In this document: positions 25,722 to 35,936 of the stretch, in pieces | Layout of the letters: every line of letters starts with the position of its first letter | Numbering within the stretch: position 1 is the stretch's first letter | Assembly (NCBI GenBank): GCA_002085115.1 | Contig: MZGQ01000009.1 | Location: 1-39,205, forward strand | Length of the DNA: 39,205 nt | Direction of reading: 5' to 3' | Origin: Desulfococcus sp. 4484_241 | Lineage (GTDB): Bacteria; Desulfobacterota; Desulfobacteria; Desulfobacterales; Desulfosudaceae | The notes under the pieces: generated by a model | Database searches by the model: none | What the model was told of the DNA's origin: nothing | The model's input: the letters and a program-made list of their open reading frames with translations, nothing else | Position numbers and translations under genes: made by a program

Positions 25722-26159
25722 GTGAAAAAATATACCTACAGTGCGAAAAAAACAGACAACAAAAACAGGTGGTACCTTGTCGATGCGGAAGGCGCCGTGC
25801 TTGGACGGATGGCATCGGAAATAGCAAGCAGGCTCAGGGGAAAACGAAATCCCCTGTACACTCCCCATGTGGATACAGGGGATTCAATCGTGGTTATCAA
25901 CGCCGACAAGATCGTTCTGACCGGCAGGAAGTGGGATCAGAAGGTCTACTACCATCATACAGGTTACGTGGGCGGCATAAAATCGATCACGGCAAAAAAA
26001 CTGCTTGAAAAAAAACCGGAAGAGCTTGTTATTCACGCGGTACGCGGAATGCTGCCGAAAAACAGGCTTGGCAGGTCATTGTTGAAAAAACTCAAGGTTT
26101 ATGCCGGTCCGGACCACCCGCATACGGCGCAGAAGCCGGAAATTCTCGACATAAAATAA
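25722..26159 (+). CDS. rplM: Ribosomal protein uL13 (L13)
   Basis: A large-subunit ribosomal protein of 145 residues, normal length. Recognisable stretches are [60 protein letters not shown] and [11 protein letters not shown]. The start is GTG ([10 protein letters not shown]), with GGGAG 7 bases upstream. It is the first gene of the conserved rplM-rpsI pair and is followed at 21 bases by rpsI. A good promoter lies just upstream. Confidence 0.98.
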   Translation: MKKYTYSAKKTDNKNRWYLVDAEGAVLGRMASEIASRLRGKRNPLYTPHVDTGDSIVVINADKIVLTGRKWDQKVYYHHTGYVGGIKSITAKKLLEKKPEELVIHAVRGMLPKNRLGRSLLKKLKVYAGPDHPHTAQKPEILDIK

Positions 26160-26180
26160 TTGCAACAACAAGGGGAATAT

Positions 26181-26573
26181 ATGGAAGGCAACATCCTTTA
26201 CGCAACTGGGAAACGGAAATCGGCTATAGCCCGTACATGGCTTAAACCGGGAAGCGGAAAGATTACCGTAAACGGCAGGGAAGCGGATGAATATTTCAGG
26301 GTAAACGCGGCGCGCATAATCATACGGGAACCGCTCAAAATAACGGAGACTCTGGACTCTTACGATGTCGATGTAAAAGTCAGGGGGGGCGGTATAACCG
26401 GGCAGGCCGGCGCGGTACGTCATGGCATAAGCAGGGCACTTGCGTCTATAAGTCCGGAGCTGAGGAAAAAACTTAAATCAAACGGTTTCATAACAAGGGA
26501 CGCGAGAGTAAAGGAGCGCAAGAAATACGGCCAGCGTGGTGCACGGGCGCGTTACCAGTTCTCCAAGCGTTAA
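26181..26573 (+). CDS. rpsI: Ribosomal protein uS9 (S9)
   Basis: A small-subunit ribosomal protein of 130 residues. The N-terminus reads [18 protein letters not shown]. The middle has [21 protein letters not shown], and the basic C-terminal tail ends ARYQFSKR, which reaches the P-site tRNA in known ribosomes. I chose ATG 26181 with AAGGGGA 5 bases upstream. A TTG at 26160, seven codons earlier, lacks a ribosome binding site. It is co-transcribed with rplM and followed by a terminator at 26668. Confidence 0.98.
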   Translation: MEGNILYATGKRKSAIARTWLKPGSGKITVNGREADEYFRVNAARIIIREPLKITETLDSYDVDVKVRGGGITGQAGAVRHGISRALASISPELRKKLKSNGFITRDARVKERKKYGQRGARARYQFSKR

Positions 26574-26667
26574 ACTTTAAGTCGTTGCAAAACGTGCAAG
26601 ATCCGTCCCGTGCCTGGAACAGTCGGGGCCGGACCTGCCTTGAGCCACCATAAAACCGGTATTTTTG

Positions 26668-26701
26668 AAAAGGACAAAAGCATCTGCTTTTGTCCTTTTT
26701 T
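26668..26701 (+). terminator. Intrinsic terminator after rplM-rpsI
   Basis: A perfect 14-bp stem (26668-26681 with 26686-26699) has an ATCT loop and runs straight into a T-tract. It lies 94 bases after rpsI and before the peptide-transporter operon. Confidence 0.93.
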
Positions 26702-26821
26702 ATTGTCCTGCACTTGTACGCATTGCCGAATTGCGGTAAACATAACAAGCTGGTAACAACAAAGAGCCTGCTACAACTACCGCATGGAGGATCCTGTGAA
26801 ACCTATGTGTGGGTCGGGAAG

Positions 26822-27838
26822 ATGAGAGCATACTTTGCGCGGCGCTTCCTTTTGATAATACCGACTTTTCTGGGCATAACGGTGCTTGCCTTTGCCATCA
26901 CCCGGCTTGTTCCCGGCGGACCTGTGGAGCGCATCATAGCAGAGTCATTCCAGATGCAGCAGGTTGGAGGAGATTTCCGCAGGGGTGGCAGCCAGCCCCT
27001 CTCACAGGAGCAGATCAACTATCTTAAACGCTACTACGGTTTTGACAAACCGATCCTTACAAGTTACTTCCTGTGGCTGGGCAAGGTTTTGAGGGGAGAC
27101 CTCGGCAGATCCACCCGGTATTACGACCCTGTCTGGGATATGATAAAGGAACGTATACCCGTTTCCCTCTATTTTGGCCTGCTTTCCATGATACTCATAT
27201 ACGGGGTATGCATTCCCCTTGGATTGGCCAAGGCAATACGCCACAAGACAGGATTCGACAATATAAGTTCCGTTCTGGTTTTTATCGGGTATGCCATTCC
27301 GGGCTGGGTGCTTGGAATCCTTCTGCTGCTGCTCTTCGCCTCCCACTGGAGCCTGCTGCCCCTGGGCGGGCTCACCAGCAATGGCTTTGAACAGATGTCT
27401 CTGGCCGGGAAGATTATTGATATGGCAAAGCACACCGTGCTGCCTCTGGTCTCCTATGTAACCGGATCGTTTGCCGTCATGACGCTTCTTATGAAAAACA
27501 CGCTGATGGATAACCTTTCCTCCGATTACGTCAGGACCGCCATGGCAAAAGGATTGTCGTTCAGGGGAGCTGTGTTCGGCCATGCCCTGCGAAACAGCCT
27601 TATACCCATAGCTACCAGCTTCGGCAATAACATATCGATACTTGTTTCAGGCTCATTTCTTATTGAAACCGTTTTCAACATAAACGGTATGGGCCTGCTG
27701 GGTTATGAATCGGTTCTTGAGCGTGACTACCCCGTTGTCCTCGGGATCCTGGTAATATCATCACTTCTGTTTCTTGTCGGAAATATTCTGTCAGACATAT
27801 GCGTTGCGCTTGTAGACCCAAGAGTGCGTTTCAACTGA
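26822..27838 (+). CDS. yejB: Peptide ABC transporter permease, YejB type
   Basis: One of two inner-membrane permeases of a peptide importer, 338 residues, six predicted membrane helices. The start YFARRFLLIIPTFLGITVL then RLVPGGPVERIIAE is characteristic of YejB rather than plain DppB. The ATPase-coupling (EAA-like) loop is DYVRTAMAKGLSFRGAVFGHALRNS. I chose ATG 26822. The open frame extends upstream into the rpsI terminator, which cannot be coding. A GTG at 26807 is a second possibility. The stop overlaps the yejE start by one base. Yej systems import peptides such as microcin C and antimicrobial peptides in enterobacteria; the ligand here is unknown. Confidence 0.92.
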   Translation: MRAYFARRFLLIIPTFLGITVLAFAITRLVPGGPVERIIAESFQMQQVGGDFRRGGSQPLSQEQINYLKRYYGFDKPILTSYFLWLGKVLRGDLGRSTRYYDPVWDMIKERIPVSLYFGLLSMILIYGVCIPLGLAKAIRHKTGFDNISSVLVFIGYAIPGWVLGILLLLLFASHWSLLPLGGLTSNGFEQMSLAGKIIDMAKHTVLPLVSYVTGSFAVMTLLMKNTLMDNLSSDYVRTAMAKGLSFRGAVFGHALRNSLIPIATSFGNNISILVSGSFLIETVFNINGMGLLGYESVLERDYPVVLGILVISSLLFLVGNILSDICVALVDPRVRFN

Positions 27839-28911
27839 TGGTGGCCGGCGAAAAGGTATTGCAGATGATAGGGATAAGCCCGCTTACAGCAAAAAAGATC
27901 AAACGGTTCAGGTCGATCCGCCGCGGCTACTGGTCACTTGTCGTTTTTGCCCTGCTTGTTTTTTTGTCACTGTTTGCCGAGCTGCTTGTCAACAACAGGG
28001 CTATCGTTGTGAGCTACAATGGCAGGCTGTACTTTCCCACATACGGGAACATGATTCCCGGCTCGGTCTTCGGCCTTGACTATGAATACGAAACCAACTA
28101 CCGGCAGCTTGCCAAAAAGTTCAGGGCCGAACAGGACGGCAACTGGATTGTCATGCCTCCCGTACCTTACGGTCCGTACGAAAATGATCTTTCAGCCGGT
28201 CGATACCCGCCGACCCCCCCATCTTTTTCGCAGAAACACTACCTGGGCACCGACACTTCAGGCAGGGACGTACTGGCCAGACTGGTATATGGTTTCCGGA
28301 CCGCAATTCTCTTTTCACTGGCCCTTCTTGCAATAACCTACGTGACAGGTATAATCATCGGATGCGCCATGGGCTACTGGGGCGGCCTGTTCGATCTTCT
28401 GCTCCAGAGAATAATCGAGGTCTGGTCCAACATACCGGTGCTGTATGTCATCATTATCATATCGTCGCTGCTTGTTCCAAGTTTTGTAATCCTTTTGGTC
28501 ATAATGGCGTGCTTTGGATGGGTCTCCCGCACATGGATAATGAGAACCGTAACCTACAAGGAAAGGGAACGGGAATACGTGCTGGCGGCAAGGGCTCTTG
28601 GCGCTTCTGATCTTAGAATAGTTCTTTCACACATAATTCCAAACACTGTGTCCATAATCATAACGTTTGTGCCGTTTTCCATAGCAGAAGGCATAATAGC
28701 GCTCACATCGCTCGATTACCTGGGGTTCGGCCTTCCGCCGCCAACACCAAGCTGGGGGGAACTCCTGCACCAGGGATGGACCAACATGGATGCCTGGTGG
28801 ATAGTGTGTTCCGTAGTCGTGGCACTGGTGCTGACCCTTACCCTCGTTACATTCATAGGGGAGGCGATCAGAGAGGCGTTTGACCCCAAAATGCATACAA
28901 CATATGAATAA
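27838..28911 (+). CDS. yejE: Peptide ABC transporter permease, YejE type
   Basis: The second permease of the importer, 357 residues. YejE signs are the N-terminal FRSIRRGYWSLVVFALLVFLS, the periplasmic segment with YNGRLYFPTY and the motif LGTDTSGRDVLARLVYGFR. The coupling loop reads EREYVLAARALGASDLRIVLSHIIPN. ATG 27838 overlaps the yejB stop (TGATG), so translation is coupled. The upstream in-frame codons from 27799 lie inside yejB and are not used. A 100-base gap precedes the binding-protein gene. Confidence 0.93.
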   Translation: MVAGEKVLQMIGISPLTAKKIKRFRSIRRGYWSLVVFALLVFLSLFAELLVNNRAIVVSYNGRLYFPTYGNMIPGSVFGLDYEYETNYRQLAKKFRAEQDGNWIVMPPVPYGPYENDLSAGRYPPTPPSFSQKHYLGTDTSGRDVLARLVYGFRTAILFSLALLAITYVTGIIIGCAMGYWGGLFDLLLQRIIEVWSNIPVLYVIIIISSLLVPSFVILLVIMACFGWVSRTWIMRTVTYKEREREYVLAARALGASDLRIVLSHIIPNTVSIIITFVPFSIAEGIIALTSLDYLGFGLPPPTPSWGELLHQGWTNMDAWWIVCSVVVALVLTLTLVTFIGEAIREAFDPKMHTTYE

Positions 28912-29011
28912 TAGTGAACCGAAAACCGTGGTTGTACGGGTTAACATGCGGCGGCGTATATGAAACAACAGAAACCGGAAGGGGAACACTTCCAATACAA
29001 GGAGCCTGTAA

Positions 29012-30928
29012 ATGAGGTACGAAAGACAGATCGTAAAGTTTCTCATATGCCTGGCAGCTGTACTCATTGTTCTTGGGTGCTCATCAGACAAGAGTGACGA
29101 GCAGCAACACCCTGACAGGACTCAGGCCGGCCAGATCAAAAGCGGACCGGTCTATCCTCCGTTCAGGGCGCCCTATTCAAAGGAAGGTCTGCCCAAGAAC
29201 ATCAAATGGCTTACTAACGACAGTGACCCTACGTTTGCGTCCCCCAAGGCTGTCAAGGGCGGAACTCTCAGGCTGGCGCTTCTCAGTTTCCCGCTGACGT
29301 TCAGGGTCGTGGGGCCTGACTCCAACAGCAGCTTCAGGAGCGCCATACTTGGAAACCAGCTGTCACTGGTTTCGATCCATCCGAACACCGAGCGCATCAT
29401 TCCTGAAATCGCCACTCACTGGGCATTTGGCGATGATAAAAAAACCATGTACTTCAAGCTCAACAAGAAGGCCCGCTGGTCTGACGGCCTGCCGGTGACG
29501 GCCCACGATTTTGCATACACGCTGAAGTTCATGCGTTCTCCATACATAATAGCGCCATGGTATAACGACTACTATACAAACGTGATTGACAAGGTTATCG
29601 TGTACGACGATTACACGCTTGCAGTGGTTGCCAGGCATCCGCAACCCGACCTTGCCCTGAAACTGTCGCTTGCCCCCACACCCAGCCAGTTTTACGGTGA
29701 CCTGAAGGATGGTTTTGTCCAGGAGTATAACTGGAAAATCGCCCCCAACACCGGGCCATACCGGATAACAAGCTTCAAAAAAGGCAAATATGTAGAATTT
29801 TCACGGAAAGCGGACTGGTGGGCAAAAGATCTTCGCTACTTTAAAAACCGGTTTAACGTGGACAGGGTCAGATACGTGGTTGTCAAGGATTTTAACATGG
29901 CGTGGGAATATTTTAAAAAGGGATCGCTCGACGTGTTTCCCTTAACAATGCCGGATTTTTGGCATAACAAGACAAAAGTTCCGGTGTTTGAAAAAGGTTA
30001 TATACACAAGATATGGTTTTTCAACGACACACAGCAGTCAGCCAGCGGTTTCTGGCTCAACCAGGACAAAGAACCTTTCGGAGATGTCCGTGTGCGTTAT
30101 GCTTTTGCTCATGCCCTGAACCTGGACAAGGTGATTAAAACCGTGCTGCATGGTGACTACTTCAGGCTGGAGCAGGGATTTGTGGGGTACGGGGACTATA
30201 CGAACGAATCGATAAAGGCCAGGAGGTTTGATATAGGCAAGGTTGAAAAGTACATGCTGGAGGCTGGATGGAAACGCGGGCCGGACGGTATATGGCAAAA
30301 AAACGGCAGGAGGTTCTCCGTAACTGTAACCTACAGTAACGGAGGCAACACGCCATGGCTGGTAGTCCTGAAGGAGGAGGCAAAAAAGGCGGGGCTGGAG
30401 CTTAACCTGGAAAAGCTGGATCCCTCGGCTGCCTATAAAAAGATCCTTGAGAAAAAGCACCAGGCGGCGCTCGTAGCATGGAGCACATCGCTAAGACCGC
30501 AGTACTGGGAGCATTTCCATTCGGTCAACGCCCACAAGCCCCAGACAAACAACATAACCAACACGGATGACCCTGCAATGGACAGGCTGATAGACGCATA
30601 CCGTAACAGTACGGATGAACAGCAGCGTAAAAAACTCTCCAGGCAGATACAGGCCCGGATACATGAAATCGGATGTTTCGTGCCAACCTTCATGGTGCCA
30701 TACGTGAGACAGGCCTGTTGGAGATGGTGGAGGCTTCCGGGTCCTCCGGAAGGAACCAGGCATACCGGCAACCTGTTCGAACCGTTTGACAGCGCAACGG
30801 GCGGCCTGTTCTGGTTTGATGCCGGGGCGCACGATGAGACGATAAAGGCCATGGAAGCCGGCACCGCTTTTGAGCCTGTAACCATAGTTGACAAGTTCTA
30901 CTGCCAGGGCAAGGACTACTGTAAATGA
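29012..30928 (+). CDS. yejA: Peptide-binding lipoprotein, SBP family 5 (YejA-like)
   Basis: The extracytoplasmic solute-binding protein of the importer, 638 residues. It has a lipoprotein signal with lipobox VLGC (lipidated Cys23), followed by a charged linker. Family 5 features include GGTLRLALLSFPLTFRVVGP, FKLNKKARWSDGLPVTAHDF, NTGPYRITSFKKGKYVEFSR, and the FGDVRVRYAFAHALNLDKV region. YejA proteins are slightly longer than OppA and share the W/Y-rich C-terminal half seen here. An aaggag Shine-Dalgarno lies 8 bases before ATG. The stop overlaps the next ATPase start by 4 bases (ATGA). Anchoring by a lipid in a Gram-negative is a little unusual, since many are soluble periplasmic proteins. 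Confidence 0.92.
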   Translation: MRYERQIVKFLICLAAVLIVLGCSSDKSDEQQHPDRTQAGQIKSGPVYPPFRAPYSKEGLPKNIKWLTNDSDPTFASPKAVKGGTLRLALLSFPLTFRVVGPDSNSSFRSAILGNQLSLVSIHPNTERIIPEIATHWAFGDDKKTMYFKLNKKARWSDGLPVTAHDFAYTLKFMRSPYIIAPWYNDYYTNVIDKVIVYDDYTLAVVARHPQPDLALKLSLAPTPSQFYGDLKDGFVQEYNWKIAPNTGPYRITSFKKGKYVEFSRKADWWAKDLRYFKNRFNVDRVRYVVVKDFNMAWEYFKKGSLDVFPLTMPDFWHNKTKVPVFEKGYIHKIWFFNDTQQSASGFWLNQDKEPFGDVRVRYAFAHALNLDKVIKTVLHGDYFRLEQGFVGYGDYTNESIKARRFDIGKVEKYMLEAGWKRGPDGIWQKNGRRFSVTVTYSNGGNTPWLVVLKEEAKKAGLELNLEKLDPSAAYKKILEKKHQAALVAWSTSLRPQYWEHFHSVNAHKPQTNNITNTDDPAMDRLIDAYRNSTDEQQRKKLSRQIQARIHEIGCFVPTFMVPYVRQACWRWWRLPGPPEGTRHTGNLFEPFDSATGGLFWFDAGAHDETIKAMEAGTAFEPVTIVDKFYCQGKDYCK

Positions 30929-31935
30929 CAGGGACGGATAACCGGAACACCGACGGGAACACCCCGTTGCTTGCCATAAGGGACCTGGTTGTCTCGTTTG
31001 CAACCGATGAAGGCCAAAGGATACGCGCCATAGACGGGGTATGTCTGGATGTTAAACCCGGCGAGATCCTGGGTATTGTGGGTGAATCAGGTTGCGGTAA
31101 AAGTGTAACAGCCCTTTCTGTCATGCGGCTGCTACCCAAACCCGCAGGCCGGATAGAAAGCGGCAGGATCATATTCGACAATATTGATCTTGCAAAGCTT
31201 GCTCCAAACAGGATGCGTGCTTACAGGGGCAGCCGGATCTCAATGATTTTCCAGGAACCGATGACCGCTTTAAACCCGGTTCACACTGTCGGCCGGCAAC
31301 TCGTTGAGGCCGTTTTGCTGCATAAAAAAAACATCGGCAAAAAGGAGGCCATGAGCATCGCAGTGGAAATGCTGGAAATGGTGGGTATACCCGAGCCTGG
31401 CAGGCGAATGGGGGAATATCCCCACCAGTTGTCCGGCGGCATGCGCCAGCGGATCATGATCGCGATGGCTCTCTCATGCGGGCCTGACCTGCTCATAGCG
31501 GATGAGCCAACCACTGCCCTGGATGTGACAGTACAGGCACAGATACTGGAACTTATAAAAAGGATGCAGGCCGGAACAGGCATGTCGGTTATCATGATAA
31601 CCCACGACCTTGGAGTGATTGCCGAAACAAGCAGCCGGGTCTGTGTCATGTATGCCGGCAGGATAGTGGAGACGGCAGACGTAAAAACCCTGTTTTCAAG
31701 CCCGGCCCATCCTTACACCAGGGGATTGTTGGCTTCTATCCCCAGGCTCGGAACCCGGCGGAAAACCAGGCTTCCGGTTATACCGGGCGTGGTGCCCTCC
31801 CTGTCAGACCTTCCCCCGGGGTGCAGGTTCCAGAACCGGTGCGACCGTGTCATGGATATCTGCAGGAGTGTACCGCCCGAGCCAACCGTTGTGGGGACAG
31901 GCCACACCGCAGCCTGCCATGCGATAGGGATGTGA
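30925..31935 (+). CDS. Peptide ABC transporter ATPase, OppD/DppD type
   Basis: The first of two cytoplasmic ATPases that power the importer, 336 residues. Walker A is GESGCGKS (residues 53-60). The signature is LSGGMRQRI and Walker [13 protein letters not shown], followed by the H-loop ITHDLG. The C-terminal oligopeptide-transporter extension carries the cysteine pattern [15 protein letters not shown]…ACH, which binds an iron-sulfur cluster in some relatives. Its ATG overlaps the binding-protein stop. In enterobacterial yej operons both ATPase domains are fused in YejF, whereas here they are two genes. Confidence 0.94.
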   Translation: MTGTDNRNTDGNTPLLAIRDLVVSFATDEGQRIRAIDGVCLDVKPGEILGIVGESGCGKSVTALSVMRLLPKPAGRIESGRIIFDNIDLAKLAPNRMRAYRGSRISMIFQEPMTALNPVHTVGRQLVEAVLLHKKNIGKKEAMSIAVEMLEMVGIPEPGRRMGEYPHQLSGGMRQRIMIAMALSCGPDLLIADEPTTALDVTVQAQILELIKRMQAGTGMSVIMITHDLGVIAETSSRVCVMYAGRIVETADVKTLFSSPAHPYTRGLLASIPRLGTRRKTRLPVIPGVVPSLSDLPPGCRFQNRCDRVMDICRSVPPEPTVVGTGHTAACHAIGM

Positions 31936-31942
31936 GAGCGAT

Positions 31943-32971
31943 ATGCAAAAAAGCCCCTTCATACTTGAAGTAAAGGATCTTAAAAAACATTTTCCCATTC
32001 GCGGCGGCCTGTTCTTTCGAAGGAAAGGCACTGTTTTTGCCGTGGACGGAGTGTCGTTTTCCCTCAGGCGCGGTGAGACCCTTGGCCTGGTAGGAGAATC
32101 CGGTTGCGGAAAGACAACGGTCGGAAGATGCATAACGTGGCTCTACAAACCAACATCCGGCACCATAACATACGACGGTATAGACATGGCCGCCATCCAC
32201 GGCGCAGGTTTGAGAAAAATACGCAAAGAGGTTCAGATGGTGTTCCAGGATCCTTTCGAGTCCCTGAACCCGAGGCATACGGTGGGCCACATCCTGGAGG
32301 AGCCTTTTATCATACATAGAATCGGAAATGCGCAACAGCGCAGACGGGCAGTGTCCAGGCTGCTGGACAGGGTCGGACTGCCCGGCTCGGCCATGGATCG
32401 ATTCCCGCATGAATTCAGCGGGGGACAGCGCCAGCGTATCGGAATAGCCAGGGCTATTGCCCTGAGCCCAAAGCTGCTGATATGCGACGAGCCTGTATCG
32501 GCCCTGGATGTATCGATACAGTCGCAGATACTCAACCTGCTGCTTGACCTTCAGCGCGAATCAGGTTTTACATGCCTGTTTATCGCCCACGATCTTGCCG
32601 TTGTCCGGCACGTATCGGACTGGATCGCCGTGATGTACCTTGGGCAAATAGTGGAATACACCGATGCCGATACGATATACAAGGCGCCCCTGCATCCTTA
32701 CACAAAGGCCCTTATATCCGCAATCCCGATCCCGGATCCAACAGCTGCAACACACAGGCAGGTGCTTTCAGGCGATCTTCCATCCCCGTCGGATCCGCCG
32801 CAAGGCTGCCGGTTCCATACAAGGTGCCCGTTTAAAGTGAAGATGTGCGAAAAAACCGCTCCCTCCCTGCAACCTGCCGATACGGCAAGCAGCGCCCCGG
32901 TTCACCAGGTCGCCTGCCACAGGGCCGCAGAACTTGCACAACGCCAGGACAAGCAGCCAAACTTGCCATAA
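31943..32971 (+). CDS. Peptide ABC transporter ATPase, OppF/DppF type
   Basis: The second ATPase of the importer, 342 residues. Walker A is GESGCGKT (about 52-59). The signature is [17 protein letters not shown] and Walker [13 protein letters not shown], with the H-loop [13 protein letters not shown]. It has the same cysteine-rich C-terminal extension ([15 protein letters not shown]…ACH). It starts 7 bases after the OppD-type gene. The pair corresponds to the two halves of YejF. It is followed after 39 bases by comM, which may be read through from the same transcript. Confidence 0.94.
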   Translation: MQKSPFILEVKDLKKHFPIRGGLFFRRKGTVFAVDGVSFSLRRGETLGLVGESGCGKTTVGRCITWLYKPTSGTITYDGIDMAAIHGAGLRKIRKEVQMVFQDPFESLNPRHTVGHILEEPFIIHRIGNAQQRRRAVSRLLDRVGLPGSAMDRFPHEFSGGQRQRIGIARAIALSPKLLICDEPVSALDVSIQSQILNLLLDLQRESGFTCLFIAHDLAVVRHVSDWIAVMYLGQIVEYTDADTIYKAPLHPYTKALISAIPIPDPTAATHRQVLSGDLPSPSDPPQGCRFHTRCPFKVKMCEKTAPSLQPADTASSAPVHQVACHRAAELAQRQDKQPNLP

Positions 32972-33010
32972 ACCATTATACAAAAACAACCTTGCTGATA
33001 TGGTATCGAC

Positions 33011-34537
33011 ATGCTGACCAGAGTATTTAGCAGTGCCGTTACGGGAATAGACGCATATATTGTTGATGTCGAGGTTAACATTTCAAACGGGCTTCCATAT
33101 TTCAGCACCGTGGGCCTTGCCGAAGCATCGGTAAAGGAAAGCCGGGAAAGGGTGAAGGCGGCGATAGTAAACTCCGGCTTCAACTTTCCCGACGATCACA
33201 TAACGGTCAACCTGGCGCCTGCCGGCATAAAAAAAACCGGGACCGGGTTTGACCTTCCGATTGCCCTTGGAATACTGTCCGCCAACGACGTGATTTCTCC
33301 TGATGCACTTTCCGGGTATCTTGTTACAGGCGAACTTTCACTTGGCGGAAAGGTCAAGCCTGTGCCTGGTGTTCTTCCTATGGCGCTCACCGCCAGGGAG
33401 GCCGGCTACAGGGGGGTAATCGTTCCATCGGAAAACAGCATGGAAGCGGCTGTTGTATCTGGAGTCTCGGTATTCCCGGTTTCCCACCTTTCCGAAGTGG
33501 CGTGTTTCCTGCGCGGTGAGTCAGCGATCGAACCGGTTCAGGTCGACGTGGACAGCCTCTTTGCGTATAAAAGCCGGCATGAAGAGGATTTTTCCGAGGT
33601 GGTGGGGCAGGAAAATGCCAAGAGGGCCATAGAGATAGCAGCCGCAGGAGGTCACAACATAGTGATGAGTGGCCCGCCAGGGTCCGGCAAAACCATGCTG
33701 GCGCGCAGGATACCGACCATACTTCCCAATATGCTTCTTGACGAATCTCTTGAGACAACGAAGATTTTTTCGGTCGCTGGATGCCTTGCCGACGGCCAGG
33801 CGCTTGTAGTTAAAAGGCCTTTCAGGTCTCCCCATCACACAATTTCAGACGCCGGGCTTATAGGGGGAGGCACAAACCCGAAACCCGGAGAGGTGAGCCT
33901 TGCCCATAACGGCGTCCTTTTTCTGGACGAGTTGCCGGAATTCAGAAAGTCGATCCTCGACATGCTGCGGCAGCCTCTGGAAGACAAGCAGGTCACCATT
34001 TCAAGGGCTGCCGCTTCCATAACCTATCCGGCATCCTTCATGCTGGTTGCCGCCATGAATCCATGCCCCTGCGGTTACCTGGGGGATCCTCACCATGAAT
34101 GCCGGTGCACCGAACCCCAGATAAGAAGGTACCGCTCCAGGGTGTCCGGCCCCCTCTGGGACAGGATCGACATCCACGTAGAGGTGCCCGCGATATCCTA
34201 CAGGGATTTTGCAGGCGGGAGTGCTGGAGAAACATCCGCAGACATACAGCGCAGGGTGGTTGCGGCAAGAAAGGTGCAGCAGAAGAGGTTTGCAAGATCC
34301 AAAATCCACTGCAACGCCCAGATGTCAAACCGCCACATAAAAAAATACTGCAGGCACGACGCAGGCGTGGCAAGCCTGCTTGAAACCGCCATAGACCGCC
34401 TTGGTTTTTCAGCCAGGGCGTGCAACAGGATACTCAAGGTTGCCCGGACGATCGCAGATCTTGAAGGATGCGCCGACATCCTCGAAAGCCACGTCGCAGA
34501 AGCGATCCAGTGCAGGGGGTTCGACACGGCAGACTAA
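33011..34537 (+). CDS. comM: YifB/ComM family Mg-chelatase-like AAA+ ATPase
   Basis: 508 residues, the usual length. The N-terminal domain reads FSSAVTGIDAYIVDVEVNISNG and GLAEASVKESRERVKAAI. The AAA+ module has Walker A GPPGSGKT (about residues 219-226) and Walker B VLFLDELPEF. The C-terminal part has the CxCGYxGDPxxxCxC pattern (PCPCGYLGDPHHECRC) and SARACNRILKVARTIADLEG. In competent bacteria ComM is a hexameric helicase that aids branch migration during integration of incoming DNA. In others the role is less clear, as the gene is widely conserved. No competence genes lie nearby. It is the last plus-strand gene before the tRNA. Confidence 0.95.
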   Translation: MLTRVFSSAVTGIDAYIVDVEVNISNGLPYFSTVGLAEASVKESRERVKAAIVNSGFNFPDDHITVNLAPAGIKKTGTGFDLPIALGILSANDVISPDALSGYLVTGELSLGGKVKPVPGVLPMALTAREAGYRGVIVPSENSMEAAVVSGVSVFPVSHLSEVACFLRGESAIEPVQVDVDSLFAYKSRHEEDFSEVVGQENAKRAIEIAAAGGHNIVMSGPPGSGKTMLARRIPTILPNMLLDESLETTKIFSVAGCLADGQALVVKRPFRSPHHTISDAGLIGGGTNPKPGEVSLAHNGVLFLDELPEFRKSILDMLRQPLEDKQVTISRAAASITYPASFMLVAAMNPCPCGYLGDPHHECRCTEPQIRRYRSRVSGPLWDRIDIHVEVPAISYRDFAGGSAGETSADIQRRVVAARKVQQKRFARSKIHCNAQMSNRHIKKYCRHDAGVASLLETAIDRLGFSARACNRILKVARTIADLEGCADILESHVAEAIQCRGFDTAD

Positions 34538-34613
34538 GACAGAGTCTGGCAGGGTATTACAACAGCACCGAGAGCTACCTGGCGCGTTTTTTACCAAACA
34601 ATCGATTTTCTGT

Positions 34614-34640
34614 TTGACAAAAAGGGGAGGTTGCTATACC
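34614..34640 (+). promoter_or_regulatory. Probable promoter of tRNA-Glu
   Basis: TTGACA at 34614-34619 is followed by TATACC at 34635-34640 (15-bp spacer, a little short), 32 bases before the mature tRNA. The exact -10 could shift by a few bases within tatacctatataa. Confidence 0.5.
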
Positions 34641-34672
34641 TATATAAAACTTCTTTGCCAATGGGCGACCGT

Positions 34673-34747
34673 GGTCCTATCGTCTAGCGGTTAGGACGCC
34701 GGCCTCTCACGCCGGTAACGGGGGTTCGATTCCCCCTGGGACCACCA
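34673..34747 (+). tRNA. tRNA-Glu (anticodon CTC)
   Basis: A complete cloverleaf. The acceptor GGTCCTA pairs with TGGGACC. The anticodon stem CCGGC/GCCGG encloses loop CTCTCAC with anticodon CTC, reading GAG. The T-arm is GGGGG-TTCGATT-CCCCC, with the TTCGA consensus. CCA is encoded at 34745-34747. The anticodon identity is clear. Confidence 0.95.
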
Positions 34748-34923
34748 CAAAATCTTTTCAATCCGTATTGACCGGTTTTTTCCTGTACCTTAAAAAGTTT
34801 TCCCCTATTTGCATAAACAGGGAACAATGTAAAACAGCTCTTGTATTGCACCTGCCAGGGCAGCATTTCCTGGCCAAGAGGATAAAGCAACATTTTTTCT
34901 GTAAATTTCATTATGGGATTTAA

Positions 34924-35472
34924 TCAATTCTCCTCCAGTTTCAAACAGGCTTTGCCGGTTTCCCAATCCTCGCTGATCTCCATAAGTATCGCACTGACCA
35001 GCCTCAGGAGCGATTTCTCGTTTGGGAACAACGTCGCCACGCGTGTTTTGCGTTTGATTTCTTTATTAATCTCTGGCATGTTGGTTGTACGTAATCTTTG
35101 GCGATATCGTCCGGGGAGTCCGAACACCGTAAATCCCTCCGGGAGTGCTGATTGCATCCAGGCAGAAAGCCGTGATGCAGACTTGGCGTACTTTTTTACC
35201 GCCAGATCCAGTAACCGCTCAGCCTCCTCCCGGGAAGGCGCAGTCAGTATAGTACGAATATCCTCTGTCACCTTTGCGCGCATGGCTACTTTGGGCACGT
35301 AAGCGGCGGCGTTTTGCCGGAGATGGAAGTGGCGGTGGTTCCACGCCACACCGTGGAATGTGGCTTTCAACGCCGCTTTCAGTCCTTCATGATCGTCGCT
35401 GGTGATCATCTCAACCACCGCGGAAGCCCTCGCCTTTTGAGATCAGACAGGAAGTTTCTCCAGTGGACTTTA
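34924..35472 (-). pseudogene. IS256-family (mutator) transposase relic, C-terminal part
   Basis: The main frame (34924-35418) gives the C-terminal ~164 residues of an IS256 transposase: SDDHEGLKAALKATF with the second catalytic Asp, FHLRQNAAAYVPK, PSREEAERLLDLAVKKYAKS, RLRTTNMPEINKEIKRKTR and VSAILMEISEDWETGK with the Glu region. A further piece (VHWRNFLSDLKRRGL, up to ~35472) continues upstream in another frame, so a frameshift lies near 35420. The N-terminal half with the first catalytic Asp is missing, and no terminal inverted repeats are seen. The element is dead. It sits 180 bases downstream of tRNA-Glu, at the edge of an AT-rich stretch. Confidence 0.87.
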
Positions 35473-35936
35473 ACGTTATTTTACAATAAAGGGAAAATTA
35501 CCATTACAAAATGCGCTTTTTTGTTTAACTGCAAGTAGTTATAGCCTTGGATGGGCTTTAACAAAAAAATGAATTTTTCGCTTGCATAAGCTTCTCAAAG
35601 GGTGTTTAATAACTAAAATATATATTTATTCGCATTCATCAGCCTTGCCACAACAGCTTTAATTTATTTGTTATATTTTTATTTAAGGGAATCTTTGGCC
35701 CTTAAGCCTGAAACTGACCGAAGTACTTATTTTTTTACTTTATACACCTGTTAAACGTTTTCACTGCCGGACCGTTCTGTTTTTGAGAGGGGAATACGGG
35801 TCGGTTTTTTTTCGATTTACATAAATCCAAGATGAAAAGCCTTTTGGCTGTTCATACTTGTTTTCAAATAAACGAGGAGGGGGATAAAAAATCTTTGTGT
35901 ATAGATACCATTTTAATTTGAAAGGAGGTGAAGATA
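35473..35936. other. AT-rich non-coding stretch upstream of the RiPP-like locus
   Basis: About 460 bases, much richer in A and T than the flanking genes. I see no gene. An imperfect hairpin (35768-35813) ends in a run of eight T. A -10-like TATAGA lies near 35900. The composition suggests acquired DNA and probably houses the promoter for the small gene at 35937. Confidence 0.5.

Noticed and set aside
34684-34911. Minus-strand frame ending GNRTPVTGVRGRRPNR
   Set aside because: It is the well-known false protein read antisense through a tRNA-Glu gene.
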